DNA from: Peptococcaceae bacterium UBA5767
GTDB lineage: Bacteria; Bacillota; TC1; UBA5767
DNA length: 20,617 bases
Assembly (NCBI GenBank): GCA_002418765.1
Contig: DIET01000018.1
Coordinates: forward strand, 1 to 20,617
Reading direction: 5' to 3'
Below the pieces are notes generated by a model that was given only the letters and a program-made list of their open reading frames with translations, did no database searches and was not told the origin of the DNA. Made by a program: the position numbers and the translations under genes. Each line of letters begins with the position of its first letter. The stretch's first letter is position 1. Shown here piece by piece: positions 8,437 through 15,423 of the stretch.

Positions 8437-9501
8437 ATGAATCAACAAGAAAAAATGCAGATTGTTACTGAAGAAAAACTTTCATGGTTCATCAAAGATT
8501 GTCTGCAGGCGTGTGGCTTTCAGAAGGAAGAGTCTGGTATCATAGCGGATTCACTGGTGGAGGCGGATCTGCGAGGACTCAATACGCATGGTGTGATCAG
8601 GATCCCCATGTATTTGAACCGTGTCCGGGCAGGCTTGATCAATCCGCAAGCACAGTATGCTGTATTGATGAATAAGGCCAATCTGGCACTCTTGGATGCA
8701 CAAAATGGTATGGGGCAGTTGGCAAGCATCGCAGCCATGAATCTGGCCATTGAAAAAGCGGGTCAATCGTCGGTTGGTATGGTGGGAGTGTCTAACAGCA
8801 ATCATTTTGGCACAGCTGCTTATTATTCCATGATGGCCGCAAGTCGGGGCTTTGTGGGTATTGCCTGTAGCAATACGGAACCATTGATGGCTGCTATTGG
8901 TGGAGCGGATGCTGTTGTAGGAAACAATCCTTTGTCTATTGCCATACCTCAAGAAGACAGACCTGATTTGGTGTTGGACATGGCCATGAGTGCAGCAGCC
9001 ATCGGTAAGATTGTACTGGCTCAAAAGAAAGATGGGAGCATACCTTGGGGATGGGCCACGGATAAGCATGGGCAGGAGACAACTTCAGCTGAAGAGGCAT
9101 TGGACGGTGGGACCTTATTGCCGTTTTCCGGACCAAAGGGGTTCGGTTTGGCTTTGGTTGTGGATGTTATATCAGGTATTTTGACAGGGGCCGGCTATGG
9201 CTCGCAGGTACATTCGCCCTTTACAGATTTTTCATCTCCTCAGAATGTGGGCCATATGTTCATGGCCATCAACATTGCTGAGTTTATGCCCTTGGAATTG
9301 TTCTATCAACGAATAAAAGACATGATGGATATGCTGAAATCGGCAAGGAAGGCTCCCGGCATTACGGAGGTTTACTATCCAGGGGAAATAGAGAGCAATA
9401 CCTATCAATTAAGAAAACAGCACGGGATACCTCTTCCAGAAAAACTCTTATCTGAGCTGAATCAGTATGCGCAGGATTTGGGCGTTGCCCACAGGCTTTA
9501 G
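8437..9501 (+). CDS. Ldh2-family malate/L-lactate/2-hydroxyacid dehydrogenase
   Basis: NAD(P)-dependent oxidoreductase of the Ldh_2 family (relatives: malate, L-sulfolactate and ureidoglycolate dehydrogenases), which interconverts a 2-hydroxyacid and a 2-oxoacid. In 354 residues the family signatures are present: LNTHGVIRIPMY with His51 and Arg55, NSNHFG with His123 (catalytic His position), GNNPLSIAIP near 168-177, and WGWATDKHG plus PFSGPKGFGLAL in the C-terminal half. GGGAGGAG precedes the ATG. It sits directly between the acyl-CoA synthetase and the LarA-like gene, so it is the natural supplier of oxoacid for the upstream oxidoreductase. The precise substrate is not readable; lactate, malate or a substituted hydroxyacid are possible. 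Confidence 0.9.
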   Translation: MNQQEKMQIVTEEKLSWFIKDCLQACGFQKEESGIIADSLVEADLRGLNTHGVIRIPMYLNRVRAGLINPQAQYAVLMNKANLALLDAQNGMGQLASIAAMNLAIEKAGQSSVGMVGVSNSNHFGTAAYYSMMAASRGFVGIACSNTEPLMAAIGGADAVVGNNPLSIAIPQEDRPDLVLDMAMSAAAIGKIVLAQKKDGSIPWGWATDKHGQETTSAEEALDGGTLLPFSGPKGFGLALVVDVISGILTGAGYGSQVHSPFTDFSSPQNVGHMFMAINIAEFMPLELFYQRIKDMMDMLKSARKAPGITEVYYPGEIESNTYQLRKQHGIPLPEKLLSELNQYAQDLGVAHRL

Positions 9502-9512
9502 GAGAAGAGAAG

Positions 9513-10775
9513 ATGAAGTTTTGGATGATGGCAGATGTGGAGCTTTCTTTGGATATTCCCGAAATGGATGATGTTGCAGGCACATTAAGACAATGTTTGG
9601 AGAACCGTTGCAAGAAAATCAAGACGAATGACAAGATAGGAATCGCTGTTGGTAGCAGAGGAATCTATGGACTGGAAAAGATTGTTCATACAGTGATACG
9701 TTTTGTTCAGGACGAAGGAGCTTACCCGGTCATTATACCGGCAATGGGAAGCCATGGAGGGGCTACGGCGAAAGGGCAAATAGAAGTTTTGGCTGCTTAT
9801 GGATTATCAGAAGAGCGGCTGGGAATTCCCGTCGCGGCATCTATGGAGACGCAGTGTATTGGCTATGTGGAAACGAATATCCCGGTGTATGTGTCTTCGA
9901 CGGCAATGGCGATGGATGGGGTGATTCTCATTAACCGAATCAAACCCCATACAGATTTTCGAGGAGAATTTGAAAGTGGTTTGATGAAGTTGATGGCCAT
10001 TGGTCTGGGTTGTCACCAAGGTGCTCAAAATATTCATAGTTATGGGATCTCCAGATTGTCAAGCATCATTCCAGCGTCTGGCAAACTAATACTAAAAAAC
10101 GCACCCATCATGGGGGGCGTGGCGATCTTGGAAAATATACGGGATCACACCACAGACATTGATTATTGGCCAGCGAATGAGATTGAAATGAAAGAGCCAC
10201 AATGGCTTATTCGGGCAAAAGAACTGTTGCTTTCTCTTCCACTATCCAATGTGGATGTCTTGATTATTGAGGAAATGGGAAAAAATATCAGTGGCGTAGG
10301 CATTGATCCCAATGTTACCATGCGGCCTTTTATTAGGGCAGCTTACGATTGGGGAGATCAGAGGGTGAGACGTATCGTATGCCTGGATCTTACCGAAGAA
10401 ACCCATGGCAATGCGCAAGGTATGGGCATTGCCGATGTGATTACACGGCGTTTTTATGACAAAATTGATTTTGACTCGACCTACGTCAATGTGAAAACCA
10501 ACGGTAGATTAGAATTGGCTTTGTTGCCTTTGGTCGTGGATACGGAAGAAGAAGCTGTGGATTTGGCGTTACGAAGCTGTGAGCGAAAAATTGATGCGGG
10601 TGATGAGCGAATCATACAGATTCAAAATACGCTTGATATCAGCCGGATGTTTGTCACGTTGCCGTTGCTGAGGGAACTCATTGAGTCAGGATTGGTGCTC
10701 CGTTATCAACTCTTTACGTATGCATTTACTCGGGACGGTGAAATCAAAATTCGTTTAAAGAAACGGGTCGGTTAA
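9513..10775 (+). CDS. LarA-like protein (lactate racemase domain family)
   Basis: The 420-residue protein resembles the lactate-racemase-domain (LarA_N/DUF2088) proteins. I see IPAMGSHGGATAKGQ around residues 74-88 with His81, NRIKPHTDFRGEFESGL around 140-156 with Lys144 and His146, then IGLGCHQGAQNIH. In true LarA a lysine anchors the nickel-pincer cofactor and two histidines act in catalysis; whether Lys144/His81/His146 do so here is inference. The GSHGG and KPHT variants belong to a divergent branch whose reactions are mostly unknown. Position beside a 2-hydroxyacid dehydrogenase suggests racemisation or epimerisation of the hydroxyacid. No LarB/C/E cofactor-making genes are in the window. 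AGGAG lies 7 nt before the ATG. Confidence 0.75.
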   Translation: MKFWMMADVELSLDIPEMDDVAGTLRQCLENRCKKIKTNDKIGIAVGSRGIYGLEKIVHTVIRFVQDEGAYPVIIPAMGSHGGATAKGQIEVLAAYGLSEERLGIPVAASMETQCIGYVETNIPVYVSSTAMAMDGVILINRIKPHTDFRGEFESGLMKLMAIGLGCHQGAQNIHSYGISRLSSIIPASGKLILKNAPIMGGVAILENIRDHTTDIDYWPANEIEMKEPQWLIRAKELLLSLPLSNVDVLIIEEMGKNISGVGIDPNVTMRPFIRAAYDWGDQRVRRIVCLDLTEETHGNAQGMGIADVITRRFYDKIDFDSTYVNVKTNGRLELALLPLVVDTEEEAVDLALRSCERKIDAGDERIIQIQNTLDISRMFVTLPLLRELIESGLVLRYQLFTYAFTRDGEIKIRLKKRVG

Positions 10776-10820
10776 TTCTTGCAAGCAAATCTATTCAGGA
10801 TGAAATCAGTTAGGACATCG

Positions 10821-10839
10821 CAGCAGATCAATTCTGCTG
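10821..10839 (+). terminator. Small hairpin downstream of the LarA-like gene
   Basis: Perfect 7-bp inverted repeat CAGCAGA / TCTGCTG with a 5-nt loop, in the 175-bp gap before the second TRAP operon. No T-tract follows, so a weak or factor-dependent terminator is the most that can be claimed. Confidence 0.3.
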
Positions 10840-10950
10840 TAGCATATATCATCACATAGTAATCAGCAAATGGAACACCTGAGTTGCTATTTCATCAAGG
10901 GAGTGATTGGTAAGGGAAACATGCTTCAAAAAACTATGGAGGTGCAAGGG

Positions 10951-11985
10951 ATGAAATCAAGATGGATGAAGTTGTTCGTGTACATGATGGTGCTGACAAT
11001 GTTGTTGGCAGGTTGTGCTTCAGGAACTGGCGATGCCGGGGAAGAACCTGCAGAAGAAGAACCAGCTGTAGAAGAGCCCATTATTATTCGTTTGGCTCAT
11101 GAAGACCCACCAGACAATCAGTGGGGTATGGGGGCAACCCATTTTGCTGAGCTGGTGGAAGAAAAAACAGGTGGGCGTGTCGATGTGCAGATTTTCGACA
11201 ATGGTCAGCTGGGACATGGCATTGACAATATTCAGCAACTGCAGACAGGTGCTTTGGAAATGACCATTGTAGGCGGCGATTTGGTTATGTTGGATAAGTT
11301 TTTCAAGGTTTTTGATCTTCCTTATATGTTCAGAGATCGTGAACATGCGAAGAAGGTTCTTGGGGGATCCTTGGTGGATACAGCCAATAGCAAATTGGCA
11401 CCACATGATTTGGTCTTGCTGGGCATGTGGGAGAATGGATTCAGACAGATCACCAACAGTGTGAAACCGATTGTGGTACCAGAAGACCTTGCCGGTATGA
11501 AAATTCGTGTTCCTGAGAATGAAGTGCGTGTTGCTATGTTCAGAGAGTATGGAGCCAATCCGACAGCGATGGCTTTTTCGGAACTGTATACAGCATTGGA
11601 ACAAGGGGTAGTACAGGCGCAGGAAAATCCGTATGGCAATATTTGGGGCGATAAGTTATATGAAGTGCAAAAATACGTTTCACGTAGCAATCATGTGTTT
11701 ACGCCCATCAACGTTTTGATAGGGAAAGATTTCTACGAAGGTTTACCAGCTGATATTCAAAGTGCCATCAAAGAAGCTGCGATGGAAACAGGCCCTTGGC
11801 AAATGGACTGGATTGCTGGGCAAGAGGCTGATTGGATTCAAGACATTGAGGATTATGGTTGCGAGTTCAATGATGTAGACCTGGATGCTTTCATTCTGGC
11901 GTCGGAACCTATTTGGGACAGTGTTAAGGCTGACTTGGGACCGGATGGTTCTGCTGCGATTGACGAGATTGTCAATACACCGTAA
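10951..11985 (+). CDS. dctP: TRAP transporter solute-binding lipoprotein, DctP family (second system)
   Basis: Substrate receptor for the second TRAP transporter. Residues 1-21 are a signal peptide ending in the lipobox LLAGC with Cys22, followed by an acidic E/P linker like that of the first receptor. The mature domain is a typical DctP: LAHEDPPDNQWG near the start, GQLG near 88, Arg186 in MKIRVPENE at the carboxylate-binding position, then FSELYTALEQGVVQAQENP. I chose ATG 10951 (344 aa) because GGAGG at 10938-10942 is 8 nt upstream and the signal peptide then begins MKSRWMKL; earlier in-frame ATGs from 10870 would put 27 residues before the signal. It is only distantly similar to the first receptor, so a different ligand is likely. 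Confidence 0.94.
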   Translation: MKSRWMKLFVYMMVLTMLLAGCASGTGDAGEEPAEEEPAVEEPIIIRLAHEDPPDNQWGMGATHFAELVEEKTGGRVDVQIFDNGQLGHGIDNIQQLQTGALEMTIVGGDLVMLDKFFKVFDLPYMFRDREHAKKVLGGSLVDTANSKLAPHDLVLLGMWENGFRQITNSVKPIVVPEDLAGMKIRVPENEVRVAMFREYGANPTAMAFSELYTALEQGVVQAQENPYGNIWGDKLYEVQKYVSRSNHVFTPINVLIGKDFYEGLPADIQSAIKEAAMETGPWQMDWIAGQEADWIQDIEDYGCEFNDVDLDAFILASEPIWDSVKADLGPDGSAAIDEIVNTP

Positions 11986-11992
11986 TGATGTT

Positions 11993-12017
11993 GGGACAGG
12001 CCAATAAGGCCTGTCCC
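11993..12017 (+). promoter_or_regulatory. Intercistronic hairpin between dctP and dctQ (second TRAP system)
   Basis: Perfect 10-bp stem GGGACAGGCC (11993-12002) / GGCCTGTCCC (12008-12017) with a 5-nt loop, 7 nt after the dctP stop. A pyrimidine run (CCTTCTTC) follows rather than a T-tract. It probably protects the dctP message or partially terminates, giving more binding protein than permease. The first TRAP system has a counterpart at 1299-1331. Confidence 0.65.
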
Positions 12018-12045
12018 CCTTCTTCAGGATTGGAAAGGGTTCACG

Positions 12046-12558
12046 ATGAAAACATTGTATAAGATTAAATATTATGTGGATCAGTTTGTTTCATATTTTG
12101 TGGGATTTTTATTGCTGTTTATGGCACTGGTGGTAACCTATACAGTATTTGAAAGATATTTTGGAAGAGGTGTTGCCTGGGTGGAGGAATTGGTTCGTGC
12201 CGGTGTCGTTTGGACGACATTTTTAGGTGCCTATGTGGCCATCACGCAGAAGAAGGATATCAAAGTGGATTTGGTGGTTAAAAAAATGCCACCCAAAATG
12301 CGGGATATTTCGCAGATCATCAGTTACATTTGCATCTTGATATTTTTGGCTGTGTTTACGCCGCTTAGTTTTTCTTATGTCAAACAATTTGCATCATATA
12401 CGCTGCCTATGACAGGGATGACCAGGGGAATGCTTTATGCAGTATTTCCTTTTGGAGCTTGTTTGATGGTGATTCATTATGTGTTGAGCTTTATCACCAA
12501 AGTGGGGGAAATGATGAAAAGCTGGTCAGGCAAAGAAAGTGAGGCGAGACGTTCATGA
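12046..12558 (+). CDS. dctQ: TRAP transporter small permease, DctQ family (second system)
   Basis: Small membrane subunit of the second TRAP transporter, 170 residues with four hydrophobic segments (roughly 13-35, 49-67, 88-112 and 125-147). The WVEELVRAGVVW segment between helices 1 and 2 and the KKDIKVDLVV after helix 2 are characteristic of DctQ. GGAAAGGG lies upstream of the ATG. Its end overlaps dctM by 4 bp (ATGA), unlike the first system, where the two genes are 12 bp apart. Confidence 0.92.
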   Translation: MKTLYKIKYYVDQFVSYFVGFLLLFMALVVTYTVFERYFGRGVAWVEELVRAGVVWTTFLGAYVAITQKKDIKVDLVVKKMPPKMRDISQIISYICILIFLAVFTPLSFSYVKQFASYTLPMTGMTRGMLYAVFPFGACLMVIHYVLSFITKVGEMMKSWSGKESEARRS

Positions 12559-13838
12559 GTGTTGCGATTTTGTTTGGTGTTTTGTTCGCCACCTTGATTA
12601 TCGGTATTCCTTTGGCCTTGGGGCTTGCCTTTACGTCACTGGTGTTCATTGTTTTTATTTCTGATGTTCCTTTGGTTATTATTGTGCAGAGGATTTTTGC
12701 TGGTACGGATAGTTTTACCATGATGTCTGCCCCACTGTTTATTCTGGCGGCGCTTTTGATGGATAGTGCTGGGATTTCAGAAAAAATCATGAAGCTGTCT
12801 GCCGTCTTGGTAGGCAGATTAAAAGGTGGTTTGGCGGCAGTGAATGTCGTGTCCAGTATGTTTTTTGCGGGTATATCAGGAACGGCTACGGCCGATACTG
12901 CTTGTGTGGGTGGATTGCTGATTCCCGCCATGCTGAAAAAAGGGTATCCCAAGGATTTTACCGGTGCCATTACAGCTGCCTCGTCAACCATTGGCATCAT
13001 TATTCCTCCGAGTACACCCATGATTTATTACGGTGTCTTATCGGGGATGTCCATATCCACGTTGTTTATTGCTGGCATCATTCCAGGAATTCTGATTGGT
13101 CTTACCATGATCCTGGTCAGTACCATTATTGCCTATCGTTATGATTTTGAAAGCAGTCCCCTTCGGTATTCAGCGAAAGAACGCATTGTGACGATTATAA
13201 AAGCATGGCCACCTCTAGGCATGATTGCCATTATTTTGGGTGGGATTTTAAGTGGTTTTTTTACCCCGACAGAAGCTGCTGCCGTGGCAGCAATTTACGC
13301 TCTTGTCGTGGGCATGTTGGTTACCCGTACCATCAGATGGAAGGATCTACCGAAGATTTTAATTGATACCGCCGCCATGACTGGTTCAGTTATGATTATC
13401 ATTGCTGTGGCTGATTTGCTGGGTTGGGTCATTACTTATGCAAAAATTCCTGCACAAATTGTGACTCCGCTATTGAGTGGTTTTCAGGGGAGTCCTGCGG
13501 CTTTTCTCTGGATTATGTCTATCGTTTTAATCGTGGCCGGAACGTTTTTACATGGAATAGCTATGCTGGTCGTGGTGGTACCGCTCTTTTTCCCATCCAT
13601 GACAGCTTTTGCCATCAATCCATTGCAGTTTGCCATGGTGGTCATCATGTGTTGGGGGATTGGGCAACAGACGCCACCTGTCGGATCGGCTTTGTATATC
13701 TGCTGCCAGATGGCTGATGTAGACATGTATGAGATCACCAGGGCCAATCTACCGTTTTTGGCTGTACTGATATTGATTTTAGGTGTGATCATTCATTTCC
13801 CCATTGTGGTGACCTGGTTACCAAGTATTTTGATTTAG
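12555..13838 (+). CDS. dctM: TRAP transporter large permease, DctM family (second system)
   Basis: Large membrane subunit of the second TRAP transporter; 427 residues, hydrophobic throughout, about 12 membrane segments. Family landmarks include APLFILAALLMDSAG near residues 58-72, FAGISGTATADTA near 103-115, IIIPPSTPMI near 148-157, FFTPTEAAAVAA near 235-246 and GQQTPPVGSALYI near 370-382. It is followed after 15 bp by the ferredoxin-domain gene, so this transporter may share a transcript with the unrecognised pair. Confidence 0.94.
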   Translation: MSVAILFGVLFATLIIGIPLALGLAFTSLVFIVFISDVPLVIIVQRIFAGTDSFTMMSAPLFILAALLMDSAGISEKIMKLSAVLVGRLKGGLAAVNVVSSMFFAGISGTATADTACVGGLLIPAMLKKGYPKDFTGAITAASSTIGIIIPPSTPMIYYGVLSGMSISTLFIAGIIPGILIGLTMILVSTIIAYRYDFESSPLRYSAKERIVTIIKAWPPLGMIAIILGGILSGFFTPTEAAAVAAIYALVVGMLVTRTIRWKDLPKILIDTAAMTGSVMIIIAVADLLGWVITYAKIPAQIVTPLLSGFQGSPAAFLWIMSIVLIVAGTFLHGIAMLVVVVPLFFPSMTAFAINPLQFAMVVIMCWGIGQQTPPVGSALYICCQMADVDMYEITRANLPFLAVLILILGVIIHFPIVVTWLPSILI

Positions 13839-13853
13839 CAAAGGAGTTACATT

Positions 13854-14567
13854 ATGTTGGTTGATCGAGAAAAGTGTGTAGGTTGCGGACAGTGTGTTCC
13901 CTATTGTCCTTGTATCGCTATACACATGGATGAGAAGAAGAAGGCGGTCATTGATCTGGAACGATGCTATGAATGTGGGATTTGCTTGTTGGTAGGGAGT
14001 TGCAAGTTTGATGCTTTGGTTTATCAGGAAATGTCTGGACCAAGATTGACCAGGTATTATTACAACAATGTTCTGGTCAAGAATCCCGTTACAGGCATGA
14101 CAGGGCGTGGTACGGCTGAAATGAAAACCAATGAACTGACAAACAAATATGCTGCTGACGAGGTAGGATTTGGGATTGAACTTGGTCGACCCGATGTTGG
14201 GGCCAATTTCCGGGATGTCCAGCTCATCACCATGGCTTTGGCGGGTATAGGTATCAAGTTTGATGCAGGAGCACCGACAACGCTTGAGATGGAAGATCCT
14301 AGTCTGGGTACTTTCCCTGAGGCCATCTTAGATGAACGTATCATTTGTTCCATTGTGGAATTCAAGGCCAAAACAACGATGTTACCCAGAATTATTGATG
14401 TATTAAGAAAAGTGGAACAGAAAATAGATACAGTGTTTAGTGTTGATATGGTGTCACGTGCACAAGTAGATGGCAGTCTGCCCAATGTTGATATAGTAAA
14501 GAGTCTTGGCGTCACGGTTAGACCCAATGCCAAAACTACTGTGGGCCTGGGAAGAGCCAATGTTTAG
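13854..14567 (+). CDS. Unrecognised protein with N-terminal 2[4Fe-4S] ferredoxin domain
   Basis: The 237-residue protein begins with a two-cluster ferredoxin domain (residues 4-58): Cys8/11/14/18 in CVGCGQCVPYCP, and Cys38/41/44/50, where the last gap is five residues instead of three (CYECGICLLVGSC). The remaining 180 residues belong to no family I recognise; notable segments are GRGTAEMKTNELTNKY (near 83-98), GIELGRPDVGANFRDV (near 104-119) and GVTVRPNAKTTVGLG near the end. No membrane segments or signal are visible, so it is probably a cytoplasmic electron-transfer or reductase component. An AAGGAG SD precedes the ATG. The next gene follows after 14 bp with its own strong SD, which suggests the two products work together. 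I infer a redox role only from the clusters. Confidence 0.8.
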   Translation: MLVDREKCVGCGQCVPYCPCIAIHMDEKKKAVIDLERCYECGICLLVGSCKFDALVYQEMSGPRLTRYYYNNVLVKNPVTGMTGRGTAEMKTNELTNKYAADEVGFGIELGRPDVGANFRDVQLITMALAGIGIKFDAGAPTTLEMEDPSLGTFPEAILDERIICSIVEFKAKTTMLPRIIDVLRKVEQKIDTVFSVDMVSRAQVDGSLPNVDIVKSLGVTVRPNAKTTVGLGRANV

Positions 14568-14581
14568 ACAGGAGGAGAAAA

Positions 14582-15208
14582 ATGACACACTCGTTGCATA
14601 GAGAAGGAAGTCCAGATGATTTCTATGATGATTTTACAATCATTTGTATGGCTGCCAAAGGATACAATGATAAGGGCTCTCAGGATAAGCTAAGAAGATT
14701 TTTGCGTTTGGCCATGAAGCACAATGCTGTCAATTTTGGCAATATGGAGGCAGGTAGTGCTTTGGTGGGTAATCCGGAAGACATCATTGAAGCCGTACAC
14801 GATGCGACAACGGTGCAAGCAACCTTTGCTAGTGAAGACGATTTGGTTCACATTCTACAAGATCTCCATGCAGAAGATTTGGGTATGTCTATTGTTGTGC
14901 AGGGACTGATTGAGAAAGTGGAAGAATGTTGCCAGAAAGCTGATTTGGTTCCCCATACCTGGAATCATTCATTGGGGGTCTGGGGCAAAAAGGAAAAATT
15001 GCCGCCACAGGACATTCGGGAAATAACGACCATGTGTGGTCATGGTATGGTTTCGGTGTCCTTGGTCAATAAAATGGTCTCAGATATCTGTAAAGGAAAG
15101 ATAGATTACCAGAAGGCCGCCAAGATTTTGGCCAAACCCTGCATTTGTGGGTTCATCAATCCGGTGAGAGCAGAAAGAATACTGAAACGTATGGTAGAAA
15201 AAATTTAG
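14582..15208 (+). CDS. Unrecognised cysteine-containing protein, partner of the ferredoxin-domain gene
   Basis: A 208-residue soluble protein with no domain I can name. Its most striking part is the C-terminal third: TMCGHGMVS (Cys152, His154), a helical GKIDYQKAAKILAK stretch, then CICGFINPVRAERIL (Cys187, Cys189). The Cys-Gly-His and Cys-x-Cys-Gly pair, 33 residues apart, could bind a metal or an iron-sulfur cluster; Cys116-Cys117, Cys170 and two His-rich spots (PHTWNHS) are other candidate ligands. The central part (about residues 37-110) looks like an alpha/beta domain. AGGAGGAG lies just upstream of the ATG. Tight spacing to the preceding gene (14 bp) suggests a two-component enzyme. Function unknown; the reading frame itself is well supported by length, SD and context. 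Confidence 0.75.
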   Translation: MTHSLHREGSPDDFYDDFTIICMAAKGYNDKGSQDKLRRFLRLAMKHNAVNFGNMEAGSALVGNPEDIIEAVHDATTVQATFASEDDLVHILQDLHAEDLGMSIVVQGLIEKVEECCQKADLVPHTWNHSLGVWGKKEKLPPQDIREITTMCGHGMVSVSLVNKMVSDICKGKIDYQKAAKILAKPCICGFINPVRAERILKRMVEKI

Positions 15209-15261
15209 TCAACTCCAAGCAATCATGCTTTGCAGTTGCAGGCATGATTGCCTCTGTTGAC
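15208..15261 (+). promoter_or_regulatory. Double inverted repeat after the unrecognised pair (possible operator or attenuator)
   Basis: An inner perfect 10-bp repeat GCAATCATGC (15219-15228) / GCATGATTGC (15242-15251) with a 13-nt loop lies inside an outer 6-bp repeat GTCAAC (15208-15213) / GTTGAC (15256-15261). It begins at the stop codon of the preceding gene. There is no T-tract, so it is not a standard intrinsic terminator. Its right arm overlaps a TTGACA box. Confidence 0.55.
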
Positions 15262-15283
15262 AATGAAGCTTTGTGCTTATAAA
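15257..15283 (+). promoter_or_regulatory. Candidate sigma-A promoter for the hydrolase/Mo-hydroxylase operon
   Basis: A perfect -35 box TTGACA (15257-15262) is followed, after a short 15-nt spacer, by TATAAA (15278-15283). A start here would give a leader of about 130 nt before the hydrolase gene at 15424. The short spacer lowers confidence. The -35 overlaps the outer arm of the inverted repeat, as an operator would. Confidence 0.4.
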
Positions 15284-15423
15284 ACAGAAAATAGGGATAT
15301 TTATAGATAAAATAACCAAAGGGAATATGAGATCATTTGAGGAATTCCCATGATATGGGCATTGTATTAAGAAGATGCATATATTTATTGAAGCAAAGCC
15401 ATTATATGGCAAGTGGAGGGACC

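Noticed and set aside
13854..15208. Identity of the unrecognised pair as 6-hydroxynicotinate reductase
   Set aside because: The context made this attractive, but the sequence does not resemble what I recall of that enzyme family, so I give no name.
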